Positions 38,135 through 46,742 of a DNA stretch of 49,845 nucleotides are shown here, one piece after another. Positions within the stretch are counted from its first letter, which is position 1, and each line of letters begins with the position of its first letter. Origin of the DNA: Candidatus Sphingomonas excrementigallinarum (GTDB lineage Bacteria; Pseudomonadota; Alphaproteobacteria; Sphingomonadales; Sphingomonadaceae); assembly GCA_019112965.1 (NCBI GenBank), contig DXIH01000081.1:1-49845 (forward strand). The letters are read 5' to 3'. The notes under the pieces were generated by a model. It was not told the origin of the DNA, did no database searches, and saw only the letters and a program-made list of their open reading frames with translations. Both the position numbers and the translations under genes were made by a program.

Positions 38135-39424
38135 TCAATCCGCAAACGGATCGCGAACCAGGATCGTGTCCTCACGCTCCGGGCTGGTCGACACCAGCGC
38201 CACGGGGCAGCGGATCAGTTCCTCGATCCGGCGGATATATTTGATCGCCTGCGCGGGCAGATCGGCCCAGCTGCGCGCCCCCGCGGTCGATTCCTGCCAG
38301 CCTTCCATCGTCTCATAGACGGGGACGACCTTGGCCTGATCCGCCGCATGGGTCGGATAATAATCCAGCGTCTCGTCGCCCAGCTTGTAGCCGACGCAGA
38401 TCTTCACCGTGTCGAACCCGTCGAGCACGTCGATCTTGGTCAGCGCGATGCCGGTAATGCCGCCGACCGCCGCCGACTGGCGCACCAGCACCGAGTCGAA
38501 CCAGCCGCAACGGCGCTTGCGGCCCGTGACGGTGCCGAACTCATGCCCGCGCTCGCCCAGACGCTGGCCGGTCTCGTCCTCCAGCTCGGTCGGGAAAGGG
38601 CCCGAGCCGACGCGGGTGGTATAGGCCTTGGCGATGCCCAGCACGAAGCCGACACCCGACGGCCCCAGGCCCGAGCCACCCGCGGCCGCGCCCGCGATGG
38701 TGTTGGACGAGGTGACGAAGGGATAGGTGCCGTGATCGATGTCGAGCAGCACGCCCTGCGCGCCCTCGAACAGGATGCGCTTGCCGCCCGTCCGCGCCTC
38801 GTTGAGGTCACGCCACACCGGCTTGGCGAAGGGCAGGACGAAGGCCGCGATCTCGCGCAGATCGGCGAGCAGCCGCTCGCGATCGACCGGCGGCTCACCG
38901 AATCCGGCGCGCAGCGCGTCATGATGCGCGCACAGGCGGTCGAGCTGCGGCCCCAGATCGTCGAGATGCGCCAGATCGCACACCCGGATCGCACGGCGGC
39001 CGACCTTGTCCTCGTACGCCGGGCCGATGCCGCGCCGCGTGGTGCCGATCTTGCCCGCGCCGCTGGCGTCCTCGCGCAGACCGTCCAGGTCGCGGTGGAT
39101 CGGCAGGATCAGCGGGCAGTTGTCGGCGATGCGCAGCGTCTCGGGGCTGGCGTGCACGCCCTGTTCGCCCAGCCGCTCGATCTCGGCCTTCAGCGCCCAG
39201 GGATCGAGGACGACACCGTTGCCGATAACGCTGGGGGTGCCGCGCACGATGCCCGAGGGAAGCAGCGACAGCTTGTAGACATTCTCGCCGACGACCAGCG
39301 TGTGACCGGCATTATGCCCGCCCTGGAAGCGTACGACCATGTCGGCGCGCTCGGCCAGCCAGTCGACGATCTTGCCCTTGCCTTCGTCGCCCCATTGCGC
39401 GCCGATGACTGCTACATTTGCCAT
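38135..39424 (-). CDS. purA: Adenylosuccinate synthase
   Basis: Couples GTP hydrolysis to joining IMP and aspartate, the first committed step to AMP. The 429-residue protein starts [20 protein letters not shown] (P-loop with catalytic Asp) and contains [23 protein letters not shown] and [11 protein letters not shown], all diagnostic. ATG 39424 is fixed by the conserved N terminus, although the frame is open upstream. hisZ lies about 110 bases upstream on the same strand; a strong terminator follows. Confidence 0.98.
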   Translation of the reverse strand: MANVAVIGAQWGDEGKGKIVDWLAERADMVVRFQGGHNAGHTLVVGENVYKLSLLPSGIVRGTPSVIGNGVVLDPWALKAEIERLGEQGVHASPETLRIADNCPLILPIHRDLDGLREDASGAGKIGTTRRGIGPAYEDKVGRRAIRVCDLAHLDDLGPQLDRLCAHHDALRAGFGEPPVDRERLLADLREIAAFVLPFAKPVWRDLNEARTGGKRILFEGAQGVLLDIDHGTYPFVTSSNTIAGAAAGGSGLGPSGVGFVLGIAKAYTTRVGSGPFPTELEDETGQRLGERGHEFGTVTGRKRRCGWFDSVLVRQSAAVGGITGIALTKIDVLDGFDTVKICVGYKLGDETLDYYPTHAADQAKVVPVYETMEGWQESTAGARSWADLPAQAIKYIRRIEELIRCPVALVSTSPEREDTILVRDPFAD

Positions 39425-39536
39425 GGATGCTATGCTCCGCCTGCCGGACGGACCCCATGCGCCCTTCGACAGGACTCGGCGGATGGGGGTTTCCAATAAT
39501 GTGCGGGGCGCGCCTAGCGGGACGCGGCCCCGTGTG

Positions 39537-40643
39537 TCAACCGGCGATGGCGGTCGGCTGGCCATCCTTGAGGATATGGGTGCACAGCTGCGCCTGTGGC
39601 GTGTCGCCTTCCTCCAGCGCCTGCACCGTCACCCAGCCCTGCGCGCGGAGCGACGCGCCGGTTTCAGGTGCGGTGCCAAAGGGCAGGAACAGCCGCCGCC
39701 GCTCGGTCGGCGGCGCGGTGGCGACGATGGCGTCGGCATAGAGTGAGAAGCCGGTCGCCTTCTCCTCCGCCCCATCCTCGTGGAAGATGGTGTAGGTGCC
39801 GCCGCGCCCGACCTCGCGCGGGGGACCGGCCACGAACAGCGAGAAGCCCAGCCAGCTCTGGAACTCGAAGCCATGGCGTTCGGTCGGGTCGAGCGTCATA
39901 GCCACCCCCTCGCCCAGCGCGGCGGCGATCGCCTCCAGCGCATCGAGACGGCTCGCCAGCACGCCCTGGGAATCAAAGGCACGCAGCCGCTCCATCGCGG
40001 TCACAAACGGCCCGGCGGCCTCGACCAGCGGCAGATAGTCGGGCGCGATCGCGGCGACCCCGCCCGCATCCTTGGCGTCCAGCCGATCGCGCAAGGCCGC
40101 CACCTGATCCGCCGCGACCGGCAGCGGCCCGGCGGCGAGCAGGTCGACCAGATCGGGCAGCGTGAAGTCGATCGAAATCCCGGTCGTGCCGGCCGCGACC
40201 AAAGCCTCGACCGCCACGCGCACGACTTCCGTCGCCGCCGCCGTCGAGTCGAGCCCGATCAGCTCCGCCCCGATCTGCCGCCACTCGCGCGCGGGGGCGA
40301 GTTCGGAACCGCGCAGGCGCACCACGGTGCCCGCATAGGACAGCCGCACCGGGCGCGGGTGATGGCCCATGCGGGTGGCGGCGATGCGCGCCACCTGCGC
40401 GGTCAGGTCGGGGCGGATGGCGAGCGTGCGCTGCGACACCGGATCGACGAAGCGCACCGCGTCATGCAGGCCGCCCGCCTTCAATCGCGACCCCAGCGCC
40501 TCGGCAAACTCGATCGACGGCGGATCGGCGCGCTCATACCCATGCAGCCGCGCCGCCTCCAGCACCCGCGCCTCCACCGACGCGGCGGCATCGGCATAGG
40601 GGGGAAGACGGTCGTGATAGCCTTCGGGAAGGAGCGCGGTCAT
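39537..40643 (-). CDS. hisZ: ATP phosphoribosyltransferase regulatory subunit
   Basis: A catalytically inactive class II synthetase-like subunit that activates the short form of HisG in histidine synthesis. The 368-residue protein has [20 protein letters not shown] at the N terminus, the class II motif 2-like [16 protein letters not shown], and RGGTYTIF near residue 280. It is shorter than a true HisRS and lacks an anticodon-binding domain, which favours HisZ. hisG is not in the window. ATG 40643 is chosen; no strong ribosome site is obvious. Confidence 0.88.
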   Translation of the reverse strand: MTALLPEGYHDRLPPYADAAASVEARVLEAARLHGYERADPPSIEFAEALGSRLKAGGLHDAVRFVDPVSQRTLAIRPDLTAQVARIAATRMGHHPRPVRLSYAGTVVRLRGSELAPAREWRQIGAELIGLDSTAAATEVVRVAVEALVAAGTTGISIDFTLPDLVDLLAAGPLPVAADQVAALRDRLDAKDAGGVAAIAPDYLPLVEAAGPFVTAMERLRAFDSQGVLASRLDALEAIAAALGEGVAMTLDPTERHGFEFQSWLGFSLFVAGPPREVGRGGTYTIFHEDGAEEKATGFSLYADAIVATAPPTERRRLFLPFGTAPETGASLRAQGWVTVQALEEGDTPQAQLCTHILKDGQPTAIAG

Positions 40644-40883
40644 CGGGCATTGTCCTTGAAGCATTCACGGGCGGAGGTGGGGAAGCGGATCACGCGCGAA
40701 AAACCCTGTCGTTCGATCGTCGGCCTGCGACGGATGGGCTTCGTGATTGGTCACTCAAGTCAGCGGCGTCAACCGCGATTGCCCCTGCCTTTTCTCGTTA
40801 CGCATGCAACCCCTTGGTCGCCCGATGTTTTTCGCATCTGTTGGCGGCGCGATGATAGATGACCGCCTGCCTGAAGGAGGAGC

Positions 40884-41732
40884 ATGTTGAAGACAACCGA
40901 CTACGGTCTTCCCGATCCATCGGGGCTGCTGCCCGCGCGGCCCATCCAGGTGCGGCGAACCGGATTTGCCGATCATTACAGGCTGCTGGTGTTCAGCATC
41001 CTGCTGGGTTTGGGCGCACTTGCCATCGTCGCGACCATCTGGCCCGGCCTGTACGCCGACTACCGCATCCTGCGCGCGCCGGTCGAGGTGCCGCAAGCCT
41101 CGATGGTCGATGGCGAATGCCGGATGCGCAAGTTCAGCGTCCGCTGCAATGCGACCATCGCCTATCCCCGCGATGGCGCGATCCAATCGCGGGCGGTCAG
41201 CTTTTCCTACATGGCGTTCAGCAACGCGGATCGCGCAACGCGCATCGTCGCGGAGCGTGGCAATCCCGACAACATCACCCTTTCGCTGGCGATCGAGGAG
41301 TTCTGGAACCGCTTCCTCGGCTCGCTGCTGGTCGTGGTCGTCTTTGCGGTGTTTTCGGTCCTGATGATGCGACGCTTCCTGCATCAGTCGGCTTCGATCA
41401 AGGCCATGCGCCAACAGGCACCGCTGCGGCCGGTCTGGGCACGCATCACCCAGCGCACCGACAAGAAGGACCGCAGCCGGATCACCTATGCGCCGATCGA
41501 CCCGGCACTGACCGGCAAGGCGATCGCCAGCGGCTTCGCCAAGGACGAGCGACCCTGGACCCATTACGACGCAGCCCAGGATGAGACTTTCACGCTGGCG
41601 GTGGTGCACCCCGATGCCACGCTACCCGTGTTGCTCGACGAGCGTCTCGACCGGCTGGACCTGACACCAGACGAAGCAGACGCTATCCGCGCGCGCCGTG
41701 ATGCGTTGCTGCCGCAGGAACCCGTCGCATAA
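40884..41732 (+). CDS. Two-helix membrane protein of unknown function
   Basis: A 282-residue protein with an excellent AAGGAGG ribosome site. Helix 1 (LLVFSILLGLGALAIVATIW) lies near residues 34-53. An extracytoplasmic domain of about 90 residues with two Cys (GECRMRKFSVRCNA) follows. Helix 2 (FLGSLLVVVVFAVFSVLMM) lies near 144-162, and then a soluble, probably cytoplasmic C-terminal domain (RPWTHYDAAQDETFTLAVVH). The two periplasmic Cys may form a disulphide. I do not recognise the family. A terminator-like hairpin follows. Confidence 0.78.
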   Translation: MLKTTDYGLPDPSGLLPARPIQVRRTGFADHYRLLVFSILLGLGALAIVATIWPGLYADYRILRAPVEVPQASMVDGECRMRKFSVRCNATIAYPRDGAIQSRAVSFSYMAFSNADRATRIVAERGNPDNITLSLAIEEFWNRFLGSLLVVVVFAVFSVLMMRRFLHQSASIKAMRQQAPLRPVWARITQRTDKKDRSRITYAPIDPALTGKAIASGFAKDERPWTHYDAAQDETFTLAVVHPDATLPVLLDERLDRLDLTPDEADAIRARRDALLPQEPVA

Positions 41733-41739
41733 GGCGAAG

Positions 41740-41767
41740 GGGCGGGACGATAGAAGGTCCCGCCCTT
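41740..41767 (+). terminator. Candidate terminator hairpin
   Basis: GGGCGGGAC (41740-41748) and GTCCCGCCC (41757-41765) form a perfect 9-bp stem around an 8-base loop, starting eight bases after the stop of the membrane-protein gene. Only TT follows, so the T tract is weak. Confidence 0.55.
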
Positions 41768-41846
41768 CCCGTCCGGGATCATGATCGTCGCGCCATTCGC
41801 CGAACCATGCTATCGTGCGGACGTCTGAATCGCGTGAGGATCGCCC

Positions 41847-42059
41847 ATGCCGATCAAGGACCTCAACGGCCCGCCCCGCATGTCGGACGCGAAGCGGGAA
41901 GCGATACGAGCCGCGATAATCGCGATTTTTGCTGCGGGTGGCCGTCCGCCGCCCAAATTTCCTCCACTGCGCAGCGACGATGGCCTCGAACCCATAGAGC
42001 CGCCACCCGGCCCCACCCCAAGCCCCCTTCTCGGGGGCGCCGAAGCGACGCCCGACTGA
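41847..42059 (+). CDS. Small Pro-rich hypothetical protein
   Basis: A 70-residue reading frame with GAGGA about seven bases before the ATG. It has a short helical segment (SDAKREAIRAAIIAIFAAGG) and then a proline-rich, probably disordered tail (PPPKFPPLRSDDG, IEPPPGPTPSPLLGG). It is followed directly by a bidirectional terminator, which supports a real transcript. No recognisable family; moderate doubt that it is translated. Confidence 0.45.
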   Translation: MPIKDLNGPPRMSDAKREAIRAAIIAIFAAGGRPPPKFPPLRSDDGLEPIEPPPGPTPSPLLGGAEATPD

Positions 42060-42068
42060 TCGCAAATC

Positions 42069-42107
42069 AAAAGGGGCCGGATGCCTTTTGGCACCCGACC
42101 CCTTTTT
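42069..42107. terminator. Bidirectional Rho-independent terminator between the small ORF and serA
   Basis: AAAAGGGGCCGGATGCC (42069-42085) pairs with GGCACCCGACCCCTTTTT (42090-42107), imperfect only near CCGG. T runs lie on the 3' side in both directions, so it can end both the plus-strand transcript and the serC-serA transcript. Confidence 0.85.
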
Positions 42108-42129
42108 GCGGAATTTCGACCCTATCGAA

Positions 42130-43707
42130 TCAGAACACCAGACCCATCGCGGTCTTGACGCCCGGCAGCGCCTTGACCTTGGCCAGCAGGACTGCGTCCA
42201 CCGCCTCGTCGACCGAGAGCAGCAGGACCGCCTCGCCGCCCGCCGAGCGGCGGCCGAGGTGGAAGGTGCCGATATTGACGCCCGCCTCGCCCAGCGTGGT
42301 GCCGAGACGGCCGATGAAGCCCGGCGCGTCCTCGTTGACGACGTACAGCATCGGCCCGGCCAGATCGGCCTCGACCTTGATGCCGAACAGCTCGACCAGG
42401 CGCGGCGCCTGATCGCCGAAAAGCGTGCCCGCGACCGAGCGCTCGCCGTCCGCCGTCGTCACCGTGACGCGGACCATGGTGTGGTAATCGCCCTCGCGGT
42501 CATGACGCACTTCGCGCACGTCGAGGCCACGCTCCTTGGCGAGGAACGGCGCGTTGACCATGTTCACCGTGTCCGAATGGACGCGCATGAAGCCTGCCAG
42601 CACCGCACCCGTGATCGGCTTGAGGTTGAGCGCGGCGGCCGCGCCCTCCGCCTCGATCGCGATGCCCGTCACCGCGCCGTGCGACAGCTGGCCGACCAGC
42701 GAGCCGAGCTTTTCGGCCAGCGCCATATACGGCTTCAGCTTGGGGGCTTCCTCGGCGGTCAGGCTGGGCATGTTGAGCGCGTTGGTGACGCCGCCCGAGA
42801 CCAGGAAATCGGCCAGCTGCTCGGCGACTTGGATCGCGACATTGACCTGCGCTTCAGTGGTCGACGCGCCGAGATGCGGGGTCGAGATGAAGTTCGGCGT
42901 GCCGAACAGCGGGCTTTCCTTGGCCGGTTCGACCTTGAACACGTCAAGCGCAGCGCCGCCGATATGGCCCGAGTCGAGCCCCGCCTTCAGCGCATCCTCG
43001 TCGATCAGGCCGCCACGCGCGCAGTTGATGATGCGCACGCCCTTCTTGGTCTTGGCGAGGTTCTCGGCCGACAGGATGTTGCGGGTCTGGTCGGTCAGCG
43101 GCGTGTGCAGCGTGATGAAGTCGGCACGCGCCAGCAGCTCGTCCAGCGTCACCTTCTCCACGCCCATCTCCAGCGCGCGCTCGGGCGTCAGGAACGGATC
43201 GAAGGCGACGACCTTCATCCGCAGGCCCAGCGCGCGGTCGGCGACGATCGAGCAGATATTGCCCGCGCCGATCAGGCCCAGCGTCTTCGACGTCAGCTCG
43301 ACGCCCATGAAGCGGTTCTTTTCCCACTTGCCGGCTTGCGTCGAGGCATCGGCCTCCGGGAGCTGGCGGGCGAGCGCGAACATCAGCGCAATGGCGTGTT
43401 CGGCGGTGGTGATCGAGTTGCCGAACGGGGTATTCATCACCACCACGCCCTTGGCGCTGGCGGCGGGGATGTCGACATTGTCGACACCGATCCCGGCGCG
43501 GCCGACGACCTTCAGGTTCGTCGCGTGCTCCAGAATCTCCTTCGTCACCTTGGTCGAGCTGCGGATCGCGAGACCGTCATATTCGCCGATGATCGCCTTC
43601 AGCTCTTCGGGCGTCTTGCCGGTGATTTCGTCGACCTCGACCCCGCGCTCGCGGAAGATCTGGGCGGCCTTGGGGTCCATTTTGTCGCTGATGAGAACTT
43701 TGGGCAT
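42130..43707 (-). CDS. serA: D-3-phosphoglycerate dehydrogenase
   Basis: Oxidises 3-phosphoglycerate to 3-phosphohydroxypyruvate, the first step of serine synthesis. The 525-residue length indicates the long type with an extra allosteric substrate-binding domain (ASB) and a C-terminal ACT domain. Motifs: GRAGIGVDNVDIPAAS, the NAD-binding LGLIGAGNI, catalytic Arg in NCARGGLIDE and His in FISTPHLGAS. The ACT part (DAPGFIGRLGTTLGEAGVNI) is where serine feedback would bind. It follows serC after 85 bases, with a strong hairpin between. Confidence 0.97.
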   Translation of the reverse strand: MPKVLISDKMDPKAAQIFRERGVEVDEITGKTPEELKAIIGEYDGLAIRSSTKVTKEILEHATNLKVVGRAGIGVDNVDIPAASAKGVVVMNTPFGNSITTAEHAIALMFALARQLPEADASTQAGKWEKNRFMGVELTSKTLGLIGAGNICSIVADRALGLRMKVVAFDPFLTPERALEMGVEKVTLDELLARADFITLHTPLTDQTRNILSAENLAKTKKGVRIINCARGGLIDEDALKAGLDSGHIGGAALDVFKVEPAKESPLFGTPNFISTPHLGASTTEAQVNVAIQVAEQLADFLVSGGVTNALNMPSLTAEEAPKLKPYMALAEKLGSLVGQLSHGAVTGIAIEAEGAAAALNLKPITGAVLAGFMRVHSDTVNMVNAPFLAKERGLDVREVRHDREGDYHTMVRVTVTTADGERSVAGTLFGDQAPRLVELFGIKVEADLAGPMLYVVNEDAPGFIGRLGTTLGEAGVNIGTFHLGRRSAGGEAVLLLSVDEAVDAVLLAKVKALPGVKTAMGLVF

Positions 43708-43756
43708 GGTTCACCTCGTCACCCCAGGCTGGCCGGGGTTATGGAATGGGGAAGGT

Positions 43757-43776
43757 CCCCGGCCCGCTGGCCGGGG
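43757..43776 (-). other. Strong hairpin in the serC-serA intercistronic gap
   Basis: CCCCGGCC (43757-43764) and GGCCGGGG (43769-43776) form a perfect 8-bp GC stem with a CGCT loop. No T run follows on the minus strand, so it is not a standard terminator. It may stabilise the upstream serC message or tune the serC to serA ratio. Confidence 0.6.
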
Positions 43777-43792
43777 GTAATTCAGGAAAGGA

Positions 43793-44950
43793 TCAGGCCG
43801 CCTTGGCGGTGGCGTAGGCCCAGTCGAGCCAGGGGCCGAGCGCCTCGATATCGGCGGTCTCGACCGTGGCGCCGCACCAGATGCGCAGGCCCGCGGGCGC
43901 GTCGCGGTAACCCGCCACGTCATAGGCCGCGCCTTCGGCCTCCAGCAGCGAAGCCATCTTCTTGATGACTGCCTCGTCCGCGCCCTCGACCGTCAGGCAG
44001 ACGCTGGTGGTCGAGCGGATCGCCGGATCGGCGGCGAGATGGCCAAGCCAGTCGCGCTCTTCCACGATCTTGCCCAGCGCCGCCGCATTGGCGTCCGAGC
44101 GCGCCAGCAGCGCGTCCGCACCGCCCAACGACTTGCCCCATTCCAGCGCGAAAATCGCGTCCTCGACGGCGAGCATCGAGGGGGTGTTGATCGTCTCGCC
44201 CTTGAAGACGCCCTCGGCCAGCTTGCCCTTCGACACCAGGCGGAACACCTTGGGCAGCGGCCAGGCGGGAGTGTAGGTTTCGAGGCGTTCGACCGCGCGG
44301 GGGCCGAGGATCAGGACGCCGTGCGCACCCTCGCCGCCCAGCACCTTCTGCCACGAGAAGGTCGCGACATCGATCTTGTCCCAAGGCAGGTCATAGGCGA
44401 ACACCGCGCTGGTCGCGTCGGCGAAGGACAGGCCCTGGCGGTCGTCGGCGATCCAGTCGCCGTTGGGCACGCGCACGCCCGAGGTGGTGCCGTTCCAGGT
44501 GAAGAGGACGTCGTTCGACCAGTCGACCGCATCCAGGTCCGCGATCTGGCCGTAATCGGCGCGCAGGACGGTGGGATCGAGCTTCAACTGCTTGACCGCG
44601 TCGGTCACCCAGCCCTCACCGAAGCTTTCCCAGGCGAGCGTGGTGACGGGGCGGGCGCCGAGCATGGTCCACATCGCCATCTCGAACGCGCCGGTGTCGG
44701 AGCCGGGGACGATGCCGATGCGGTGGGTGTCGGGGAGCTTTAGAAGCTCGCGCATCAGGTCGATGCAATATTGCAGCCGCTGCTTGCCCAGCTTCGAGCG
44801 ATGCGAACGGCCGAGGCTGTCCGTCGCGAGCTTGGCCGCATCCCAACCGGGAGGCTTGGCGCAGGGACCGCTGGAGAAATAAGGACGCGCCGGTTTGGTG
44901 GCGGGCTTCGCGGGCGCAAGAGTGGCGTCAGCGGCAGTCATATCAGTCAT
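43793..44950 (-). CDS. serC: Phosphoserine aminotransferase
   Basis: A PLP enzyme that transfers the amino group of glutamate to 3-phosphohydroxypyruvate, the second step of serine synthesis. The 385-residue protein has RPYFSSGPCAKPPGWD near the N terminus and TFSWQKVLGGEGAHGV, whose Lys is the PLP-binding residue. ATG 44950 has a GAGGAG site about eight bases upstream; ATG 44941 is a close alternative. The N-terminal 20 residues are Ala/Pro/Lys-rich and non-conserved. It is the promoter-proximal gene of serC-serA. Confidence 0.97.
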   Translation of the reverse strand: MTDMTAADATLAPAKPATKPARPYFSSGPCAKPPGWDAAKLATDSLGRSHRSKLGKQRLQYCIDLMRELLKLPDTHRIGIVPGSDTGAFEMAMWTMLGARPVTTLAWESFGEGWVTDAVKQLKLDPTVLRADYGQIADLDAVDWSNDVLFTWNGTTSGVRVPNGDWIADDRQGLSFADATSAVFAYDLPWDKIDVATFSWQKVLGGEGAHGVLILGPRAVERLETYTPAWPLPKVFRLVSKGKLAEGVFKGETINTPSMLAVEDAIFALEWGKSLGGADALLARSDANAAALGKIVEERDWLGHLAADPAIRSTTSVCLTVEGADEAVIKKMASLLEAEGAAYDVAGYRDAPAGLRIWCGATVETADIEALGPWLDWAYATAKAA

Positions 44951-45010
44951 TTAAGACTCTCCTCACAGAGAGCACGCGCGGCGTTGGGACCGCGTGGCCC
45001 GTCGACGGCC
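44951..45010 (-). promoter_or_regulatory. Structured 5' leader of serC, possible serC RNA motif
   Basis: Reading toward serC, three hairpins occur: GGCC/GGCC (45010-44996), CACGCG/CGCGTG (44996-44973) and CTCTC/GAGAG (44972-44957). The last overlaps the GAGGAG ribosome site and could hide it. A conserved leader RNA called serC is known upstream of alphaproteobacterial serC-serA operons, and this fits in place and general form. I could not test the consensus. TATAAG on the minus strand (45067-45062) is a candidate -10. The rest of the 317-base gap, 45011-45183, shows nothing else I can support. Confidence 0.5.
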
Positions 45011-45183
45011 CTAGCGATGTCGAACGAAGATGACAACCACAATCGCGATGGCGCAATTTTACTTATACCGGGCGGCTTCGCGCGGGGCTTTTGCAATGTT
45101 CGGCCCTCCTATCGCTTACCGCGCATTGCCGAAGGCCAGCGTGCCGATAGCCCCCCCGGCCGACAATCCCAATAATTTTTCAT

Positions 45184-45242
45184 ATCGAATTTCAATATGA
45201 GTATTGAATGATATTCAATCAGAGATTATCGAATATCAATAT
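45184..45242 (+). promoter_or_regulatory. AT-rich operator array upstream of the DUF2975-Xre operon
   Basis: A direct repeat, ATCGAATTTCAATAT (45184-45198) and ATCGAATATCAATAT (45228-45242), differs at one base; copies start 44 bases apart. Between them lie TCAATA/TATTGA (45192-45207) and ATTGAAT/ATTCAAT (45203-45219), both perfect inverted repeats. A weak promoter, TTGAAT (45204) with TATCGA (45227) at 17-base spacing, overlaps them. Autoregulation by the downstream Xre protein is the natural inference. Confidence 0.6.
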
Positions 45243-45267
45243 ATCTTCAGGTTGGAGGATAAGACGC

Positions 45268-45774
45268 ATGACACGCTTCGCCAGTCACATCAGTACGTTG
45301 CTTTATGGGACGTTGCTCGCCGTACTGGCGTTCGTTACGGTCATCATCCTGACGTCGGTCGGGGTGCTGATCGTCGATGCGATCTCACCGGGTGCGCTGG
45401 GTGCGGTGCATGTCAATGCGGAGGCAATCGACACCAGGGTGCCCGGCGTGGTCGCGGCGGCGATGGCCGTCATGCTGCTGGCTCTGGCCCTGGCATGGGC
45501 TGCTCTATTGCCCCTGATCCAGATGCTGCGTAGCACCGCAGCGGGCCACCCCTTCACGATGGCCAATGTCAAGCGGCTGAACTGGATTGCGGGGACGATC
45601 GCGGCGGCCTTTCTGTTGCAGTTCATCCTGCCGCCCCTGCTGCCCTTCGAGTCGCAGGACATGATCAAGCCGATGGGCGCGGACGGCGTGTTCGCCATCC
45701 TGCTGACCCTGGTGCTGGCACAGGTCTTCCGCGAGGGCGTGCGCCTGCGCGAAGACGCCGAGGGCACGATCTGA
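45268..45774 (+). CDS. DUF2975 family four-helix membrane protein
   Basis: A 168-residue inner membrane protein with four hydrophobic helices: LLYGTLLAVLAFVTVIILTS, VPGVVAAAMAVMLLALALAW, IAGTIAAAFLLQFILPPLL and GVFAILLTLVLAQVF. PFTMANVKRLNWIAG between helices 2 and 3 and FREGVRLREDAEGTI at the C terminus are typical of DUF2975. TTGGAGGA precedes the ATG. The stop and the start of the Xre gene share one base (TGATG). DUF2975 proteins are often paired with a YozG-type regulator; the function of the pair is unknown. Confidence 0.88.
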   Translation: MTRFASHISTLLYGTLLAVLAFVTVIILTSVGVLIVDAISPGALGAVHVNAEAIDTRVPGVVAAAMAVMLLALALAWAALLPLIQMLRSTAAGHPFTMANVKRLNWIAGTIAAAFLLQFILPPLLPFESQDMIKPMGADGVFAILLTLVLAQVFREGVRLREDAEGTI

Positions 45775-45995
45775 TGGCGATTCGCATCAACCTCGATCGG
45801 CTGTTGCTCGACCGGCGCATGTCGCTGACCGAGCTGGCCGAGCGGGTCGATCTGACGCTCGCCAATCTGTCGATCCTGAAGACCGGCAAGGCCCGCGCGA
45901 TCCGCTTCACCACGTTGGACGCGATCTGCACCGTGCTCGACTGTCAGCCGGGGGATATATTGGAGCATGTCGCAGACACGCCTCCGCATGGCTGA
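45774..45995 (+). CDS. Small Xre/YozG family helix-turn-helix regulator
   Basis: A 73-residue protein that is almost only a DNA-binding domain. INLDRLLLDRRMSLTELAE, then LANLSILKTGKARAIRF, then LDAICTVLDCQPGDILEH correspond to helices 1-5 of the Cro/C1 fold in the YozG subgroup. It is translationally coupled to the DUF2975 gene. It probably binds the AT-rich repeats 45184-45242. Order (membrane protein first, regulator second) is the usual one for this pair. Confidence 0.9.
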   Translation: MAIRINLDRLLLDRRMSLTELAERVDLTLANLSILKTGKARAIRFTTLDAICTVLDCQPGDILEHVADTPPHG

Positions 45996-46037
45996 TCGGG
46001 GCTGGCCAAAACGGCGGTAAAGGGCGCAAGTGGCCGC

Positions 46038-46709
46038 ATGGTTCGCGTCCCCCTGTTTCTCGTGGTTCCGATTCTGGGGGCGGCGCTGCTCTCTGCCTGC
46101 GGCCGTCCCGAGCGAGCCGAGAGGCCGGTCCAGCAGGCCTCGCGCCCCGAACCTTACCGCCCGCCGATCCGCGAGACCGCGCAGTGCGAGGCCGATCTGC
46201 GGCGCGAGGGCGTGGATTACCGCCGCCTGCCGGACAAGGATCTGGGGCCGGGTTGCGGCCTCTATGGCGCGGTGCAGCTGACCGATATCGGCGTGCCCGT
46301 CACCGGCGTCACGGCGATGCGGTGCGGCAATGCCCGCGCCTTTGCCGGATGGGTGCGCAACGCCGTCGCGCCCGCCGCCTGGCAGATCCTCGGCTCGCCG
46401 CTTGCCCGGGTGGAGGGCATGGGCACCTATGCCTGCCGCAACATCGTCGGCACCAAGCGGATCGGCGACCGGCGGTCGGGCCATGCGCTGGCCAATGCGG
46501 TGGATGTCGGCGGCTTCGTGCTGAAGGACGGGCGGCGGATCACGCTGCTGGGCGACTGGTATTCCACCGATCCGCAGGTTCGCCAGTTCTGGACGGTGAT
46601 CCGCGCCTCGGCCTGCAAGCGCTTCGGCACGGTGCTGAGCCCCGACTATAATGCGGCGCACCGCAACCACCTGCATCTGGAGGACGACGCCGCGCATTTT
46701 TGCCGGTAG
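46038..46709 (+). CDS. Extensin-like (ExtensinC) family lipoprotein
   Basis: A 223-residue envelope protein with lipobox LLSAC (Cys near residue 21), a Pro/Arg-rich linker and the extensin-like C-terminal domain. Conserved parts are YACRNIVGTKRIGDRRSGHA, ANAVDVGGFVLKDG and the terminal HRNHLHLEDD. The SGHA...D...HLH pattern resembles zinc D,D-peptidases of the M15/VanY type, so a peptidoglycan-related role is plausible but unproven. Six Cys in the mature part may form disulphides. It starts 42 bases after the Xre gene. Confidence 0.88.
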   Translation: MVRVPLFLVVPILGAALLSACGRPERAERPVQQASRPEPYRPPIRETAQCEADLRREGVDYRRLPDKDLGPGCGLYGAVQLTDIGVPVTGVTAMRCGNARAFAGWVRNAVAPAAWQILGSPLARVEGMGTYACRNIVGTKRIGDRRSGHALANAVDVGGFVLKDGRRITLLGDWYSTDPQVRQFWTVIRASACKRFGTVLSPDYNAAHRNHLHLEDDAAHFCR

Positions 46710-46742
46710 CGCATGGGCTTGCGATCGCCTACATCATCCGAA

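Noticed and set aside
42088..43965. A 625-codon plus-strand frame opposite serA
   Set aside because: Shadow of serA, with an Arg/His-rich low-quality translation and no recognised motif.
45268..45995. DUF2975-Xre pair as a toxin-antitoxin module
   Set aside because: The membrane protein has the four-helix DUF2975 form rather than a small toxin, and no toxicity evidence can be seen in the sequence. The repeat array is explained by autoregulation.
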